Origin: Rhea pennata
Lineage: Eukaryota > Chordata > Aves > Rheiformes > Rheidae
Length of the DNA: 64,000 bases
Direction of reading: 5' to 3'
Assembly: GCF_028389875.1 (NCBI RefSeq)
Contig: NC_084665.1
Span: forward strand, 125,899,602 to 125,963,601
Below the pieces are notes generated by a model, which saw nothing but the letters and a program-made list of their open reading frames with translations, was not told the origin of the DNA and made no database searches. How positions within the stretch are numbered: position 1 is the stretch's first letter; every line of letters begins with the position of its first letter. The translations under genes were made by a program, and so were the position numbers. Below, piece after piece: positions 26,161-39,424 of this stretch.

Positions 26161-29100
26161 GGCAAAGGAGCAGCTGCTGTAGGGATTAGCACTAGCTGGC
26201 AGCTGGGATGTGATGTTCAAGTGAAGCTGCACGTGAATTCAGGCGCTGGTTTTCCCACTGAAGAGATGAAGCCTTTGTGAAATTCCTGCTGTTCGTGGTT
26301 GCAGGTGCCCTTGGGTGGACGGAGACTTGCTGCAGACCTGTCTTACATGCTTTTTAATCATCAGCACTGCAGTCTGCATCCCAATTTAAGCTGTGATGAG
26401 AAGCATGTGCATTTTAGAAAATAAATCCTCAGTGAGTCACTGCAAGAGAGGCCAGGAAGGGCTGTTGAATTAAGTCCAAAAATCAGCCAAGGTTTTATCA
26501 GTGGGGAAAAAAAAAAAAAAAAAAAAAAAAAAACAGCTGGAGTATCAATCCATGAGCACTCATATATGCATTTCTAGAAAATGTGAGAAATTTCCCTAAA
26601 AGCAAGCACTATTTAAAGAAAGTTTGCTTTGTATTTGTCTTATTTCTCCTATTCTTTTCATAGGGTATGGCCTCTGACCATTAATGAAGACAGCTGACCA
26701 GGCTATGTGGACCATTTGTCTGATCAAGGTGGTTATTCTTTCTCCAAGAAATGACTTTCCCCAAAATTGCTGGTAATAGTAGCCCTTGCCATTTGTGGTG
26801 ATCTTAGCAGTGGCTTACAGTGGGATCTTCTAGGAACTTTCCTGTTGCCAAGAGCCAACAGCAATAACCAAGAAGCTAGTGAACCTTACAGCATAGGTAG
26901 AACAGCGCGTGTGTAGGTATAATCCTGCCCTTAGACAACAACAGAACTGGATTTAGTGAGATAAGTAGACATACATTCAGTTACTCACACAGCTTTGCTA
27001 GCCCAACTTTTGCAAAATCATATACAAGGCTTCCAAGGCTTGTAAGATCACCTGGGTTGTCATATGTGTGTGGCAGTGCTTCTGTATGCATTTCTAGTTG
27101 TTTTTTGGGGGAAATTTTAGAGTGCTTCTTTGCAACCCTGGAAACTAAATGCACTTTTTGTTGTTTATTGACTACAATAGTGCCTATCCTCTCCGTGCCC
27201 TGCGCCGCTCTCCTCTTCAGTATTTGCATGTGATCAGTGGACCAAATATGCTGTTTCTGCTCAGAGGCACATACATGCTGTTGAAAAGCAAAACAAACTG
27301 GTGATTTGGTCAGACAAGTGGTGCTACCAGGGTCTCTCCTCTGCCTCCAGTACTGATTTTTGCCAAGCATGTAAGAACTTTGTATTTTTGCAGTTTCAGC
27401 TCTTCCGTTTGGATTTAAGTGGCCAGTGGACTGAAAAATTGCAGTGGTAGGGAAAGACTGACCAACAGGCATGCACAGTGCAGTTGCTCACATGTGCTTT
27501 CTGTAAGCAATCAGGATGAAATCAAATATTGCAATGTTAATTGATGATGTTACTGGAAAAGGTGAATAGATTCAACTTAACACATTATAGGTCTTGCCAT
27601 GGGCTGTCTCAGTGACCCAGCTGAAGAATAACTGGGATAAGGCCTGGAAAACACAGCATGGCCTCCATCGTCCCTTGCATCGCTGGAGTGCTTCCATCTC
27701 CCATGAAAGCCAGTGGAAAGACTCAGCTTTCCTGGGTTCAGGTCTGGTAACTGCACAGAAGCGTGTCCAACTTGCGAGCAGATCAGAAGATCGCTGAGGC
27801 AACTGCTTAGCAGTCCAGCTGGTGTTGATAATGCCTGGAAAGTCATACACCATGCAGTGCCTGCTTTTCCTCTTGTCCTGCTGCCATGTCTGTGTTCAGC
27901 AAAGTGGTTCATTAATTAAGGATATTAAACTGTTGAGCCTAACTCAAGTAAAGGATTTTAATGAAGCTGGGGGTGTAAGAAGGATGCAGGAGCCAAGAAA
28001 AGCACCACTGGTTGCCTCTCAGCCTTGTCCTCCACTGATTGCAGCAATAACAACTGCTAAGACTGACCAAGCCAGAACTTCTGGGTGAAAAGCATAGCTA
28101 AACCTCTGATGGGCAGCAAAGCCTCTTGCTAGTGTGGCGGATGGGCTGCGGAACAATTATGAAAATCCAGCAGTGAGGAAGCTACAATGATTCATGCTGG
28201 TGCAAGGTAGCATGACTCTTCCTGTCGTCCATGCAAGGCATGTGAATCTCATCATCTCATCCCCTCACCGCCCTCATTAACTTTTCGAGGAAGAAACCAC
28301 CCTACAGAGTCCTTCCAGGCATTTTCTGTCTCACAGTGACTGCTGACAAAATCTGGCCCTCATTTCAAAAGCTTTTCTCAGAACCAGGCTTTCCCAACTG
28401 CCATGCCACAGGAGGCATGACATTACTGAAACAAGGCCCTTGACTGAAGGAGAAAACCAACATAGGCACCTCTGTTCTCCTACGCAGAGGAACAAGCAAA
28501 TGGGAGGAAGATAAAGGCAGTGAGGAGGAGATTTCTCATGGAAAACGGGAGAGAGACATTTGGAGATTTCATGGGAAAAAAAGGCCATTAGATCATCTGC
28601 ATCTGAGGCCAGAGACTGTTACTTGGTAGTCTGGGTCTAATAATCTCTGTTTGGCTAAAGCAAGCCTTCCAGAAAACTATTCCCAGAGCTGAGCACCCTC
28701 CCTGGTTTCACCGCCTACTTCAAATTGCTGTGGCTGCCTTCCAGCCACTGGTTTGGCCATACTTTCTTCCACTGGTTTTCAGAGACCTCGAACCTACTAA
28801 CAAGCCACTCAGGACTCCAATGAAGCTACCTATACCTTGTGGCAAAGTCACCTCTTCTTGTTTTCTTCAGGTCCCTGGCTTCTCTTTGCAAAGCTTTTTT
28901 CTCCAGTCTTGGCATGATTTTTCTGTGACTCTTTGCTGTGGAGAGTTTTAAAATGGGAGCACAGGAGGAGGTTGCAGAGTGCCGTTAGCTGCCCTGCCAG
29001 AGCTGCACAGAGAGAAAGAGAGAAGGTCTTGGTGGGCCTGATTCTGGATTCAGTCCATCGCTGACTCCAGACGGGGCTTTGGGTAATCCTTTCTGCATCT

Positions 29101-29490
29101 TAAAAGAGAATAAATATTCTCTTCTATTTAAAAAATTAATTTCTAGAGGCAAAGATGTGTTTTATCAGGAGTTAAAAGAGTAAATTCTTGAAGTGAACAG
29201 GGCCCCGTGCATGTGGCCATAGGTCTAGTTAAATACAGCGTGCAGCTGATGATTGCTGAAATGTCTGCCTGTCCTTGCAATTTGTTGACGATATGGTGCT
29301 TGGGATAAGTCCAAGGGAATTAGTAGGTGTACGTGTTAAAAGGATAATCTCTCTCAGAGCTGGGGCATGACATAGTATCTATCTAAACAAGAGTGCTTTT
29401 TAATTACAGGTTGCAATACGTGCCTTTTAAATATGTTGTTTAGATCCAAATAGGATTGCTAAATCCCTGCAGATCACACTCATCAAGGCC
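26161..29490. other. Intergenic region between XKR5 and AvBD14
   Basis: No gene can be supported. It contains a poly-A run (26507-26533). Open frames are short and show no defensin signal exon, cysteine array or other family feature. Confidence 0.7.
26507..26533. repeat. Poly-A run
   Basis: About 27 consecutive A residues. Confidence 0.9.
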
Positions 29491-29491
29491 T

Positions 29492-29499
29492 TATAAATA
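29492..29499 (+). promoter_or_regulatory. AvBD14: TATA box of AvBD14
   Basis: TATAAATA stands 85 bases upstream of the AvBD14 signal-peptide start. That spacing suggests transcription begins near 29520 and that the first exon already contains the start codon, unlike the downstream genes, which have a separate 5' UTR exon. Confidence 0.6.
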
Positions 29500-29576
29500 C
29501 CCGCTCTTTCCTTTTTCTCATAGCGTCTCTTGCTGCAGTAGCTTTTGGGTGATGCTCTGCAATGTCAGCTAAAGCC

Positions 29577-30107
29577 ATGAGGACATTCTTCCTGCTTCTT
29601 GCTCTTCTCCTTGTAGTGTCTCAGGCCTCTGCAGGTAAGTGTAAAATCAATCAGGGCATCTACAGGCATTTTTTGCTCTTGGGAAAAAAAAGGAGTGATA
29701 CCAAAAGCAGGTAACAGACTCCGTCTGTGTGGAGCTCGGCATTCAGCCTTCCCATATAGCATCAGGAAGGCAAAGCCCCATTAGTGGGTGCTAAGGGGAG
29801 AGAACAGCACAGCTGGCTACTTGTGAGCACTTCCAAAGCTCGACCACGGGTTAACGGTCTGCCTGTGATGCTGCTTGTTAGACAAGCCTGGGCCAATCTG
29901 CTATCACTAACCCGGGGTCAGGGCTTCTTTGCACATGAAAGTCCAAAGAAAGATGCTCACAAACTGTTTTTCTCCCTGGCAGTGTCAGACACTGTTACGT
30001 GTCGGAAGATCAGGGGCAAATGTTCATTCTTGATGTGTCCCTTCTTTAATATACCCACTGGTACCTGCTATGGTGGACTAGCAAAGTGCTGCAGACCGCT
30101 CTGGTGA
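29577..30107 (+). CDS. AvBD14: Avian beta-defensin 14
   Basis: Secreted cationic host-defence peptide. Exon 1 (CDS 29577-29634) encodes the hydrophobic signal MRTFFLLLALLLVVSQASA and ends at GTAAGT. The mature exon starts at 29983 after a CAG acceptor and reads SDTVTCRKIRGKCSFLMCPF, then NIPTGTCYGGLAKCC, ending PLW and TGA at 30105-30107. Cysteine spacing is C-x6-C-x4-C-x9-C-x6-CC, standard for a beta-defensin. The mature part is clearly closest to chicken AvBD14, which also ends in Trp and lies at this end of the cluster. The predicted precursor has 60 residues. An in-frame ATG at 29562 would add five residues, but the later ATG gives the typical MR-start and the 58-nt signal exon seen in AvBD4 and genes A-D. 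A donor-like GTGAGC overlaps the stop. Confidence 0.92.
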
Positions 30108-31512
30108 GCCTCCATGGTCCTGTGGATCAGCGGCTGTGACAATAGTAGTATAGCATGATCCCTCCTATCATGGGCACACCATCACCTTGGACGCTGTCTT
30201 TTTCCGGAGCTGGTGGAGGTCACTTCTGCACATGGCTGTCTGTGCCCTCTTCAACCATATCTGTGAAGTCACCACATGTTGCCTCCACGTCCACGGGGCC
30301 CTGTCCCTCTGCTGTCACCAAGCCTGAGTTGAGCTGTCAGTCTGAAACCTGGGAAAATTCTCTTTCCTCGCTTCCCAAGTGGTGGTTTGTGGTGTGAACT
30401 AGGTAAATTTCCTCCTTTGCATCGGAGAGAGAGCGTGATATGTCTCATGCAGTGCCAAAACAGACCTTCCTCATCCTGGAGAATGCCCTAGCTCTTAAAT
30501 TAACCATGCCTGTAGCCACAGGATGAGTCCCTGGTGGATGCAGTGTTCCCAGATGTGTCATGGAGAAATATGGCCTTCTGCGTTAGCCACAAATGAGACC
30601 CCAGTGGCTGGGGGTTAGAAACACCTGGTTTCTAACCTCCTCTCACCTGAGGAGGGTTCCTGTTATGGCACTGTTCCTTCACCTCATTCAAGCACATTGG
30701 AGGGTTGATGCTAGTCAAGGCCGATAGCTGATAGCACAGAACTGAAACTTTGGGACCCTCCTCCAGCTCCAGGACTTCAGCACTGCATTTGCTACCTGCT
30801 AGTGCTACCATTGAAGGGGCAAGGGGCAGTGTCTCACTGCTTCCCCCACAGCATTTCTCCCACGCGGTCTCCTGCCTGCAGTTCTCACTTGCCTTTGTCC
30901 TCACTAGCCAGGGGGTGAGGTCCCAGCTCTTCTGACCAGAGCTTCCTCTCCTTCATGCCAGTGAGTTGCCCCAGGGAACGGAGAAGATATTTAGGAATAT
31001 CTTGATAACTATCTCTTTCCCATCTCCTCTATGCAGTACATCTGTCTTTCCTGAACAGATGGATAAATGTGAGATATAGCCCTCATTTTCCTGTCTTCAC
31101 TGTAGGATCCCTTTTCTTCTCCGTAAGTCTATGTATTCCCCCATCTCCACTTCTCAGTACGTCAAGAGAAGGTCTGTTATCTTCCACCTTCCCCATCCTA
31201 CATCCTCAGAAGCAGTGGCCTGGCACAGAGGACAGCTGGGTGACCTGGTCTCCGTCCCTGCTCTCTTGGGGGTCTATCCACCTTCTTTCTTTTCACCTCT
31301 GTCATGACAGAGCAAAAGCTGGAAAATGAAATCTTCAAGGATATTCTGCTGTTATCTTACAGACTCTGCAAAGTATGTCAGCCTTCCAATACAGAAATAG
31401 TTTGTGCTCTTTTTCTCTCCTTTCTCTCTTTTAACATGTACATGCTGTGTCCAAAGATCCTATGGTTTGCAAACTATTGTTGTTTTGTGTAAACATTTAC
31501 TCGAACACAAGT

Positions 31513-31518
31513 AATAAA
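31513..31518 (+). terminator. AvBD14: Candidate polyadenylation signal for AvBD14
   Basis: First AATAAA on the plus strand after the AvBD14 stop, 1.4 kb downstream. A good acceptor at 31361-31362 leaves room for a spliced 3' UTR exon ending here. The link to AvBD14 is inference. Confidence 0.4.
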
Positions 31519-33282
31519 CAAAGGACTTTAAACAATTTGTTGGTATTTGTGATATTTTATTTTAGTGGATTCAATCTCCTCAGAAGATTGGCCTGCCTGT
31601 TTTGAGGGGAAGAGGAGAGATTTCCTAGGCTTGCTGGGGAACTGGTGGGAAGTGAATATGTAGGAGAAATTTCTTTGTTTTGAGACCAATGGTCAGATCA
31701 GAGGTTCACTGCCTCCAGTTTTGTGTGATGATTACCTCTCTCAAACTGAACTACACAGGTACCTTTTGACCTTAATCAAAGAAGTGATTTTGCAGGAGTT
31801 AGCTAACGCCCTTCCAACCACACTGGACAGGAGTATTTTGATCCTTTCCTTTTCTGAGATCTAGTAGGACCAGTTCTTCTATAGACCTTACATCTAGACA
31901 CAGCTCATGGGTTAGCACCCAGAAAACCCAGAGTGTTTTTCCTAGGTCTTCTCCTAGCCAGGCTCAAGTCAAGTAGAGATTTGCTTAACTTCAGAGTCAG
32001 GGAGTTCAGATTTATACAGCATGGGAAGATGGCTCAACATCTGATCAGACATCTGCGCTGCTTTCGGTGTAGCAGCTTCTCCATGCATAATTTGCCCTGC
32101 AAATGCATTGCAGTTGACATTATAGCATGCTGCCGCCACCCAAGAAACTATTATTAATAATCACCAGATTCTCCAAGCCCAAAGGTGATACTCGAACCTT
32201 AATCACTCTTTCCATCTGGGAATTTGAAAGTCCTTTGTACTTGTGAACTGAGGCTTGCTTCACCCATAGGAGGTGTTTAAGCAAACAAAAGGCACCCACT
32301 GATTAAGCCACACTGTTCCACTCTGGATTAATTTTAACCCCTTGATTTCAGGATTAAGGGACAATAATAAACAAGACCCCAAAAGTAGATACGTGGTGAC
32401 ACTTACAGTGACTCTGGCACAGGGCTAGCATTCAGTAACAATAAGTGATACTCCTTAATGATTGTATAATCATTGCAATGAGTACATCCACTGCTTAACA
32501 AATAATGCTAGAGTCACTACTCCCAATGCACAGATGAGGAAATTAGGGCACAGAAAGGGGAAGAGTCAGGAAGGTCGTTGCCTCATGCCATCCACAGCCA
32601 GGAGGAGAAACAAAACTCAAGAATGATATCCTTATGTCCTAAATTGTTTAGCTCCTTCCAAAATAAGTGCAGATATCATTAAGAAAATGGCATGCAAAAT
32701 CTTTTTTAATTGTGACCACCAATTGGAACAATAGATCCTTTTGTGCAGAGCAAATAGCTGGCCAGCAGAGATATATATCCCAGAAATCTGAGTAGTCATA
32801 TAGCTCTCATAGGACAGGTACGGAAAAATCTCTTCACAGAACTGAGGAAAAGTCACTCCTTCTCGAAGGTGGATAATGCAAGAATTGAGGTGATACTGAC
32901 CTGGAAAGGTATCCTTAATCTGGGGCTCAGGTAAGACAAGCATGACTGGGGAGCTGGAGGGCCAATGCCTTACTCAGCCAGTGAAGAGGACAGTTGGGGA
33001 GCATCGCAACCACATGCCCCAATTAGCACTGCTCCTATGGACAGTGAAAGAGACAGAGAAGGCGCACAAAGTCTTGCCTTGCCTGCATGTGAAGTATCAC
33101 GTGGACCAAGCTGGTCCTCACATATTGACTCCTCTCTGGGTATGGGTGGCAACCACTGCTTTGCCACACACCCTAGCTGTAAATGTTTGCCAACACCTTG
33201 CAGAAAGGCTAAGCAACCAGTGACTCATTGATGGACAGAAATAACAAGCCACATCTTTTGTAGGTCAGTCCCCTACTCAAGA

Positions 33283-34150
33283 TGATACAGCAAAGCAGTT
33301 GTGAGGGGTGACTGTGTGACATTAGAAGATGCAGAGACCAAATTTTTGAGGCAATAAAAGGGTGCTTCATGGAACAACTAGTCCTGACACCCACAAGAAA
33401 AGTTACCATTCTAGATTTGGTCCTGAGTGGTGCAGAAGACCTAATTCAAAAATTATCTGTAGGATTGCTGCTCTGTTGTAGTGGCCACAGTAAGATTAGG
33501 TTTAACTCTGATGTGGGAGGCAGCAGGCCAAAAACATCTCACATGTGAATACTCTATCTTAAAAATACCAAAAATGAATAAAAAGATAGCAGCAAAAGGA
33601 GCAGTCCAAAGGAACAAAAAGGCAGTCTGGAGGCTGTTAAAAATCCTGTGTTAGAGACTCCAGTAAAATATTTTTCAAAAAGAAAACAAGGAGGCTGAAG
33701 AAAATCCTAGCATGAAGGGCAATTCAAGGGAGGCTTTCACAGGGAAGAACATATCAGTAAACAAGCAGCCAACAGAGGAGAACAATAACTCCCATAAAAC
33801 GTGGCAAGTCAGAGACAAAGTGAGAAAGAGAAAGTGAAGATCCCTTTCCAAAAGACAGTTGAAATGATAATAGAAAACTCTTTAAATGTATGGAAAATAA
33901 GAAACCCTCGGGGGAATCCTGGACAACAAAGACGTAGGAGGGCACTTAGGGGTTATGTAGCCACAGCAGAGATGCTCAGAAAATTCTTTGGTCAGATGGT
34001 AAAGGCAAAAATAAAAACAAGATTGAGAAGCATGGGTAGTGATCTTCTGGACTTTGCTGGTACAGGAGGCTGTGGATGTAGAAAATAGCAGCTGGCCCAA
34101 AAAGGGTTAAACAAGTTCATGGACAGCAGGTCCTTTAAAGGATATTGAAA
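33283..34150 (+). mobile_element. Old, degraded CR1-like LINE fragment
   Basis: The part around 33345-33430 resembles the CR1 ORF2 stretch that follows the endonuclease (AATAAAAGGGTGCTTCATGG, then a CTAGATTTGGTCCT motif). The part around 34090-34150 resembles the CR1 segment with AGTTCATGGACAGCAGGTCC. Many stops and indels mark it as ancient. Boundaries are approximate. Confidence 0.6.
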
Positions 34151-34341
34151 GGACAGGCAATGGTGCTTCCCCCCCCCCCAACATCCCTAATCTTGCAATT
34201 GTGGATGCTAGGGCAAAATGAAAAAATTGGCAGAGTGTGTCCAGGCTCACATGCATCTCATGCTGGTGCTGTCAGAGAAACCATCCTGGGCAGCTGGGCC
34301 ACAGCACAGCCTTTCTTATGGTCTCATGTTCTCAGTAAGCT

Positions 34342-34411
34342 TTCTTTTCTCTCTCTCTCTGTCTCTCTCTCTCTTTTTTTTCTCTCTCTCTCTTTTTTTT
34401 TTTTTTTTTTT
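34342..34411. repeat. (TC)n / poly-T tract
   Basis: Imperfect CT dinucleotides interrupted by T runs and ending in about 19 T residues. Confidence 0.9.
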
Positions 34412-37400
34412 GCATATGTTTGGATCAGCGCAAGCTTTATTTTTGTCTCTGTTCTTTATTTTTAGATCTGGAGTCAGGTAGAAGAAAGAGTTTGAGGTAG
34501 ATGTGAAGAGATGGCATCTCCAACCTGGGCTGGAAAGGGGTTGGTAAGAATAAGGGAAAATAACATCCAGAAGTAGGCAGAGGAGTGGTAAGCAGTGTTT
34601 GGAACCAGGTCATGGGCAATATGTTGCTAACTGTTGTGTTTAATTGCAAGCAATAAATCTATAAACATTTTTTTTCTCTTTCATTATCAACTGTGAACTG
34701 AAATGAGCAGCCCCTGGAAGAAACGGTGGTCTTATACCACAGCCTGCTTGAAGGCAATGTCCATGCAAGAGTGAAAGTTGAGACTTCAGCTGCTGACAGC
34801 TTTCTCATGGAGATATCTCTGGGAAACACCTGAGTGGGATTTCTTGCACCTCCCCCAACATCTAAGAGTTTGATGTCCACCAGACCCAACCTCCAGGGGC
34901 TTTGGAAGTGCTGAGGAGGCCACCAGGAAATGCTGTGTATCCTGGCCTTACCTGGACCCTTCAGGAGACTGAAATCCTTCCAGTAGTAAATTAAGTATTT
35001 AATTAATTCAATTACTCTCTGGAGTCTCTTATTGGATGTTTAGACTCCCCAGCTTTCATGTAATCTTAAATGTTTGCTAACCCTGTGTCTTGGAGGAGGA
35101 CTGACTCTGAGAGAGGTTAGTGCCTGGAAGGTCCAAGGATTGGGAAGTGTCAGCTGGGCACCATCTACATACTACCTCTCATCCCCTTTGCACTGTGCAA
35201 AACTTCCTCAGGCTAAGAGGACCCACAGGTGTCCACCCTTCAATTACAAAACAGCCAGGCTTTGGTTTGCATTGCAGAATTATTGTTTCGATAAGTCTCG
35301 GTTTACCAAGAGTGTCACTTGGGCATTAACGGAAGGACTCATCACTCACAAAACCCAAGTGATTGCTTCTTGCTCTTGGAGGTGCAAAAACTGCAGCGAG
35401 CCTAGGGTAGGCAGCAAAGAAAGCTTTAACCCCAGCTTAAGACACCCATGTTTTGTTAACCTCAAGTTCTATGAAACCTCAGCATTCAGAGAGATTTCAG
35501 GAACAATACAATTTGTGATAGATGAGCAAATGAGACCAATGAGACCAATATCTCCTGTACTTTAAGGCCATATTCTGCTCCTTGTTACATCGAGAGATGT
35601 AAATCGAAAGAAAATCTGCTGAAATTATTGCACTAACTTCTGGTGTTATGAAGATCAGAATGGCCATGGTTTGAGCATTAAAAGACACATCAAAAGGAAA
35701 CAGTGCTGATCTTGCAGCCTTCATCTCTGTCAATAGCCCATTCCTAAAAGGTCCCAGGGTGCAATCCCGCTGGCCATCAGAAACTTCAGGCAGATCAGGT
35801 TTTGCTTTCCTCTCCTTTTCACATGAGGCGCACACGGGAAAATTTGCCACAGATTTAACAAAGCGGAGATTGTTTTCTCCTCGACTGTGGCAATATCACA
35901 GAGGCCCAGGAGGCTGTGCTGTAAGACAGCAGAGATGGGTTTACCATATCCTCTAACAGAGGGTTACACATACTGCATGTCTGCTTCTGAGCCAGCTACT
36001 GCTGCTACCTATAGGCAGCAAGGAGATGCAGAACATGGAAGATGCATTTGCACTCCTGTGTTTGACACAAGCTTTAGGGTCAATATGTGGCACCCCAAAA
36101 CTGCCTTTCCTGTCTTTTATCCCTCACCAACTGAATGAGGCAATACCACCCTGCTCAAACACTGCTTTTATCTGAATTACAATGGTTTCCTCATTCATCC
36201 AGTGGAGAATTCTGTGTGACCAACCATGCTAAACCCCATGAAAGAGGCTGATCCTAGACATCACATGGCTGAGAACCCAGACAGCGTGCATCTGTACCTT
36301 TCCCACCTCTCCTTGCTGTGCTTCCCACAACTGCCTGCTCTATTCCCCCATGTACCTGCCGCCCTTTTACAACGTGTGCATCTTCCCGCTCTCCCCAATC
36401 ATACCATGTGCTTCTGCTCCCTGCTGCTCTCACTCTCCGTATGTCCCTCTCTATCCCGAAACACTGAGCGATTCATCTCACCAAAATTAGCTGTCTGACA
36501 GATGCCCAAGCTGCTATCGTACCCAGAAGAGATCTAGGAGCTGATTCAGTTCCTCCTATGCTGGTGCCTAATGCTGCTTGGGATACCCTGGAGTACCTGA
36601 GGTGTCTGCATAGAGTATGGGGGTTTGATAGAGGGTTTTTGGAAGACCCATGCTCTTCTGGAGCAGTAGTTACAGGCCAGAGACTGCCTTGTGGTATCCT
36701 TGATAGCCATAGGTATCTGTCTGGTGGCACCTGCACTGAACCTGTGGTCAGGACAACCCACAGAGCCTGGGGTTGTCTCTGCTCACCCTCAACAGACAGT
36801 TCTGCCTCACTGGCTGCATTTCCCTGCAGACTTTAACGACTGAAAGATGGGGCTGAGATGCAGTTGTCTAAACATAAGCATCTAATGTCATGTCAGTTCT
36901 TTTTAACCTAATTCAGCTGCTGATGATTTTTCTTTCTATGGTGACTTGTCTTTTACTTTTGTGAGGACTTAATAGAAAAGCAAGAAAACACAGAGAGATA
37001 ATTCTTCCTCACTAGAGAGCGGGAAGTATTTAAGGGGAAATTCTTACTGATATTTATTTAGTAAATTAAATATCTGGCCAGGTCACTGGTAACACATGGA
37101 TATACATGACTATCTCATCAAAGCCTGAGGGACATCGCTGAAAAAGACAGAATAAATGCCCAGAACTAGAAATCATTGCCTTGTCTCTCAAATGACTAGA
37201 TGATGCTGTATTAAAATCCATTTTTCTTTTTTCTTTTATTTGCAATTACATGAGCAAAGGTGAGGTTAGATCAGACAGCTGGCTGTAAATTAGCCATAGG
37301 CTATTAAAAGCCTTCACTTACAGCTATACTGCTAAATCAAACTTGTCCTCGGCCTGGCCATTGCAGCACAATCACTTCTCCTGTGATGTTCTCAGAGCTG

Positions 37401-38254
37401 CCCCTGGCACAGGTTTAGCTCTTACACTCTCCCACAATTTCCAGATATAGAATAAAAGCTGGCACAGGCCAGGGAACATTCCCATCAAGCAGTTTAAGTG
37501 CAGCCACTGTGTTCTGAAGGTTGAGTTTAACAGTATGGACATGGTCAGACTGTGCCTTTTGGGCTTAGGGTCAGGGAACAAGCCTGGTTCTGGTTAGCAC
37601 ACTAGCAGAGATGTGATCACCATCTAGCAAATACTTCTTCTGTGCTCACAGAGCAGTTAAATTGAATAAGAATAACTGGTGTTGCTTATGTTAACCACAA
37701 AACCTACCTAAATGTAGCAGCTTCAGAATAGTTTCAGATTTATGGTTTTCTTCCATTCCACAAGCACCAGAAATTGTGAACAAGGGGAATGACTTTGAAT
37801 GATATCTGATCTGTGGTAGGAAAAAGGAGTGAACATCTGAGTAGACATCTGCCAGGAAAAGCCCACCAGGCCCTACTCCCTATCTACCATTTTCCCTGAG
37901 GGACCACGTCCCACATGAAACCATTGTATGTGCTTCCAAATGAGGAGTATAGAATGACCATCCAGGAGAACAGTTGTCCATATAGGCGTTTTTAATTGCT
38001 CTGGAGAGTAATTGCCACTGAGCCTCAACCAGAAGGCACACAATACATGCCACAGAAGCTTTCAGCAAATTGCTGTGTCCTAACATGTTGCACAAACAGA
38101 GGTGGCCCAAGGTGGTTTGCATGCAGCTCAGCACACTTCCTGAGACACTGCTGCAATATTTTGAAAATGATAGCCTGATTCCTCATTGGGAGATAATAAT
38201 GGAGAGGATTCATTGGACCTCTCCAGTTACCACCAAAGCTGCAGGGACTTTCTG

Positions 38255-38401
38255 ATTGGCCACTGAAGATCGTGAAAATAAGCATTTTTCACTACCCGCC
38301 AGAAACAGCATAAAGCCAGGCTCTGCTCCTTCATCTCGATGCATCTGGGTGGCTGAGACTGATCTACACGACGGTTCCAACCTAGAACATCCTCTTATCT
38401 G
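38255..38401 (+). promoter_or_regulatory. AvBD4: Candidate AvBD4 promoter and 5' UTR exon
   Basis: An inverted CCAAT box (ATTGG, 38255-38259) is followed by a weak TATA-like CATAAAG (38309-38315), then by a possible exon ending at 38401 with TTATCTG before GTAACA. The order and spacing resemble the clearer promoters of genes A-D, whose first exons also end in ATCTG before GTAGGT. No RNA evidence is available. Confidence 0.45.
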
Positions 38402-39424
38402 GTAACAACCTAAATCTTGTCATTATTCAGCCTCTCCTAAAATATTCTGTCCCTTTAAAAATATATATTTACATTACACTGATATAACCTTAACTATGTA
38501 GCAACTCCAGTCTACCAAGAGTTAGTTCAGACAGTCCAAGACACTTGGAATATTGGAACGGGAAAGAGTTTTTGCTGGCTGCGGAAAGAGAGCTGAGAGG
38601 AAGGAAGCACAAATTCCAGGAAAGTTTTTCTGGAAATTGTGTAGCTCTTGAGGTGAAGGAAAACCAGCAGCCTCTAAGCAAGGACAGGGAGAAGCTGGAT
38701 TTTAAGCTAACTGTGAAGGAACTTACTTAGCAGTGCAAACCCTACTAAACATTTCTTATACTAATGTTAGAGTTTGTGGCTGGATGTTCCTGTAGTACTT
38801 GGCAGGAGGGCACATGAGCAAAAATGGATAAGAAACTGTACATGAGAATCTGTGCTACCACATCTGTAATAAATCACATCTATCCTGAATAGTGCAGAGC
38901 TTTGATATTACTGTCTGAATAACAAGACTAATAAGAGCTTCAATTAGACATAATTCTTTTTTTTGTTTGTTTTGGGTTTTTTGGGGAAAAGCTTGACAAC
39001 ACATATTACATTGTTTTGTATAAATATAGCAAAAAAAGTCTCATTTTGTGTTATGAATGGTTTTCATTTCCATATGGCTAGCTGAATTATTGCAACATAA
39101 TCATTCTTCTCATGGTGTCTGCCAAGGAGACAAAGTATTTTCTAGAAAGCTAGTATAAGCACCTTATGAATTAATACAGTAATTAAAAGGAGATTTAAAA
39201 GTGTATCTTTCTGCACAGAAGTTTCTTCCTGTGCCACGCTCCAGGGAGCTCTTAAGACAATAGGCATTATTATGCATAATATATCGTATAGACAGTGGTT
39301 GATTTGAGAGAACATTTCTATATTTCACCTCTTAATCCACAACAGTTCTAGGGGTGAAACCCTCTTATTAATGTGTTGGTGTCATTCCTCTGTAGTGACG
39401 GGAGCTTGCAGTCTGCCTTCCGCC

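Larger units (their letters stand above)
31519..38250. other. Intergenic region between AvBD14 and AvBD4
   Basis: No gene can be supported. The region holds a degraded CR1 fragment (about 33283-34150) and a TC/T tract (34342-34411). A short cysteine-rich frame near 32055-32150 is discussed as a weak finding. I found no signal-peptide exon paired with a six-cysteine exon. Confidence 0.65.
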
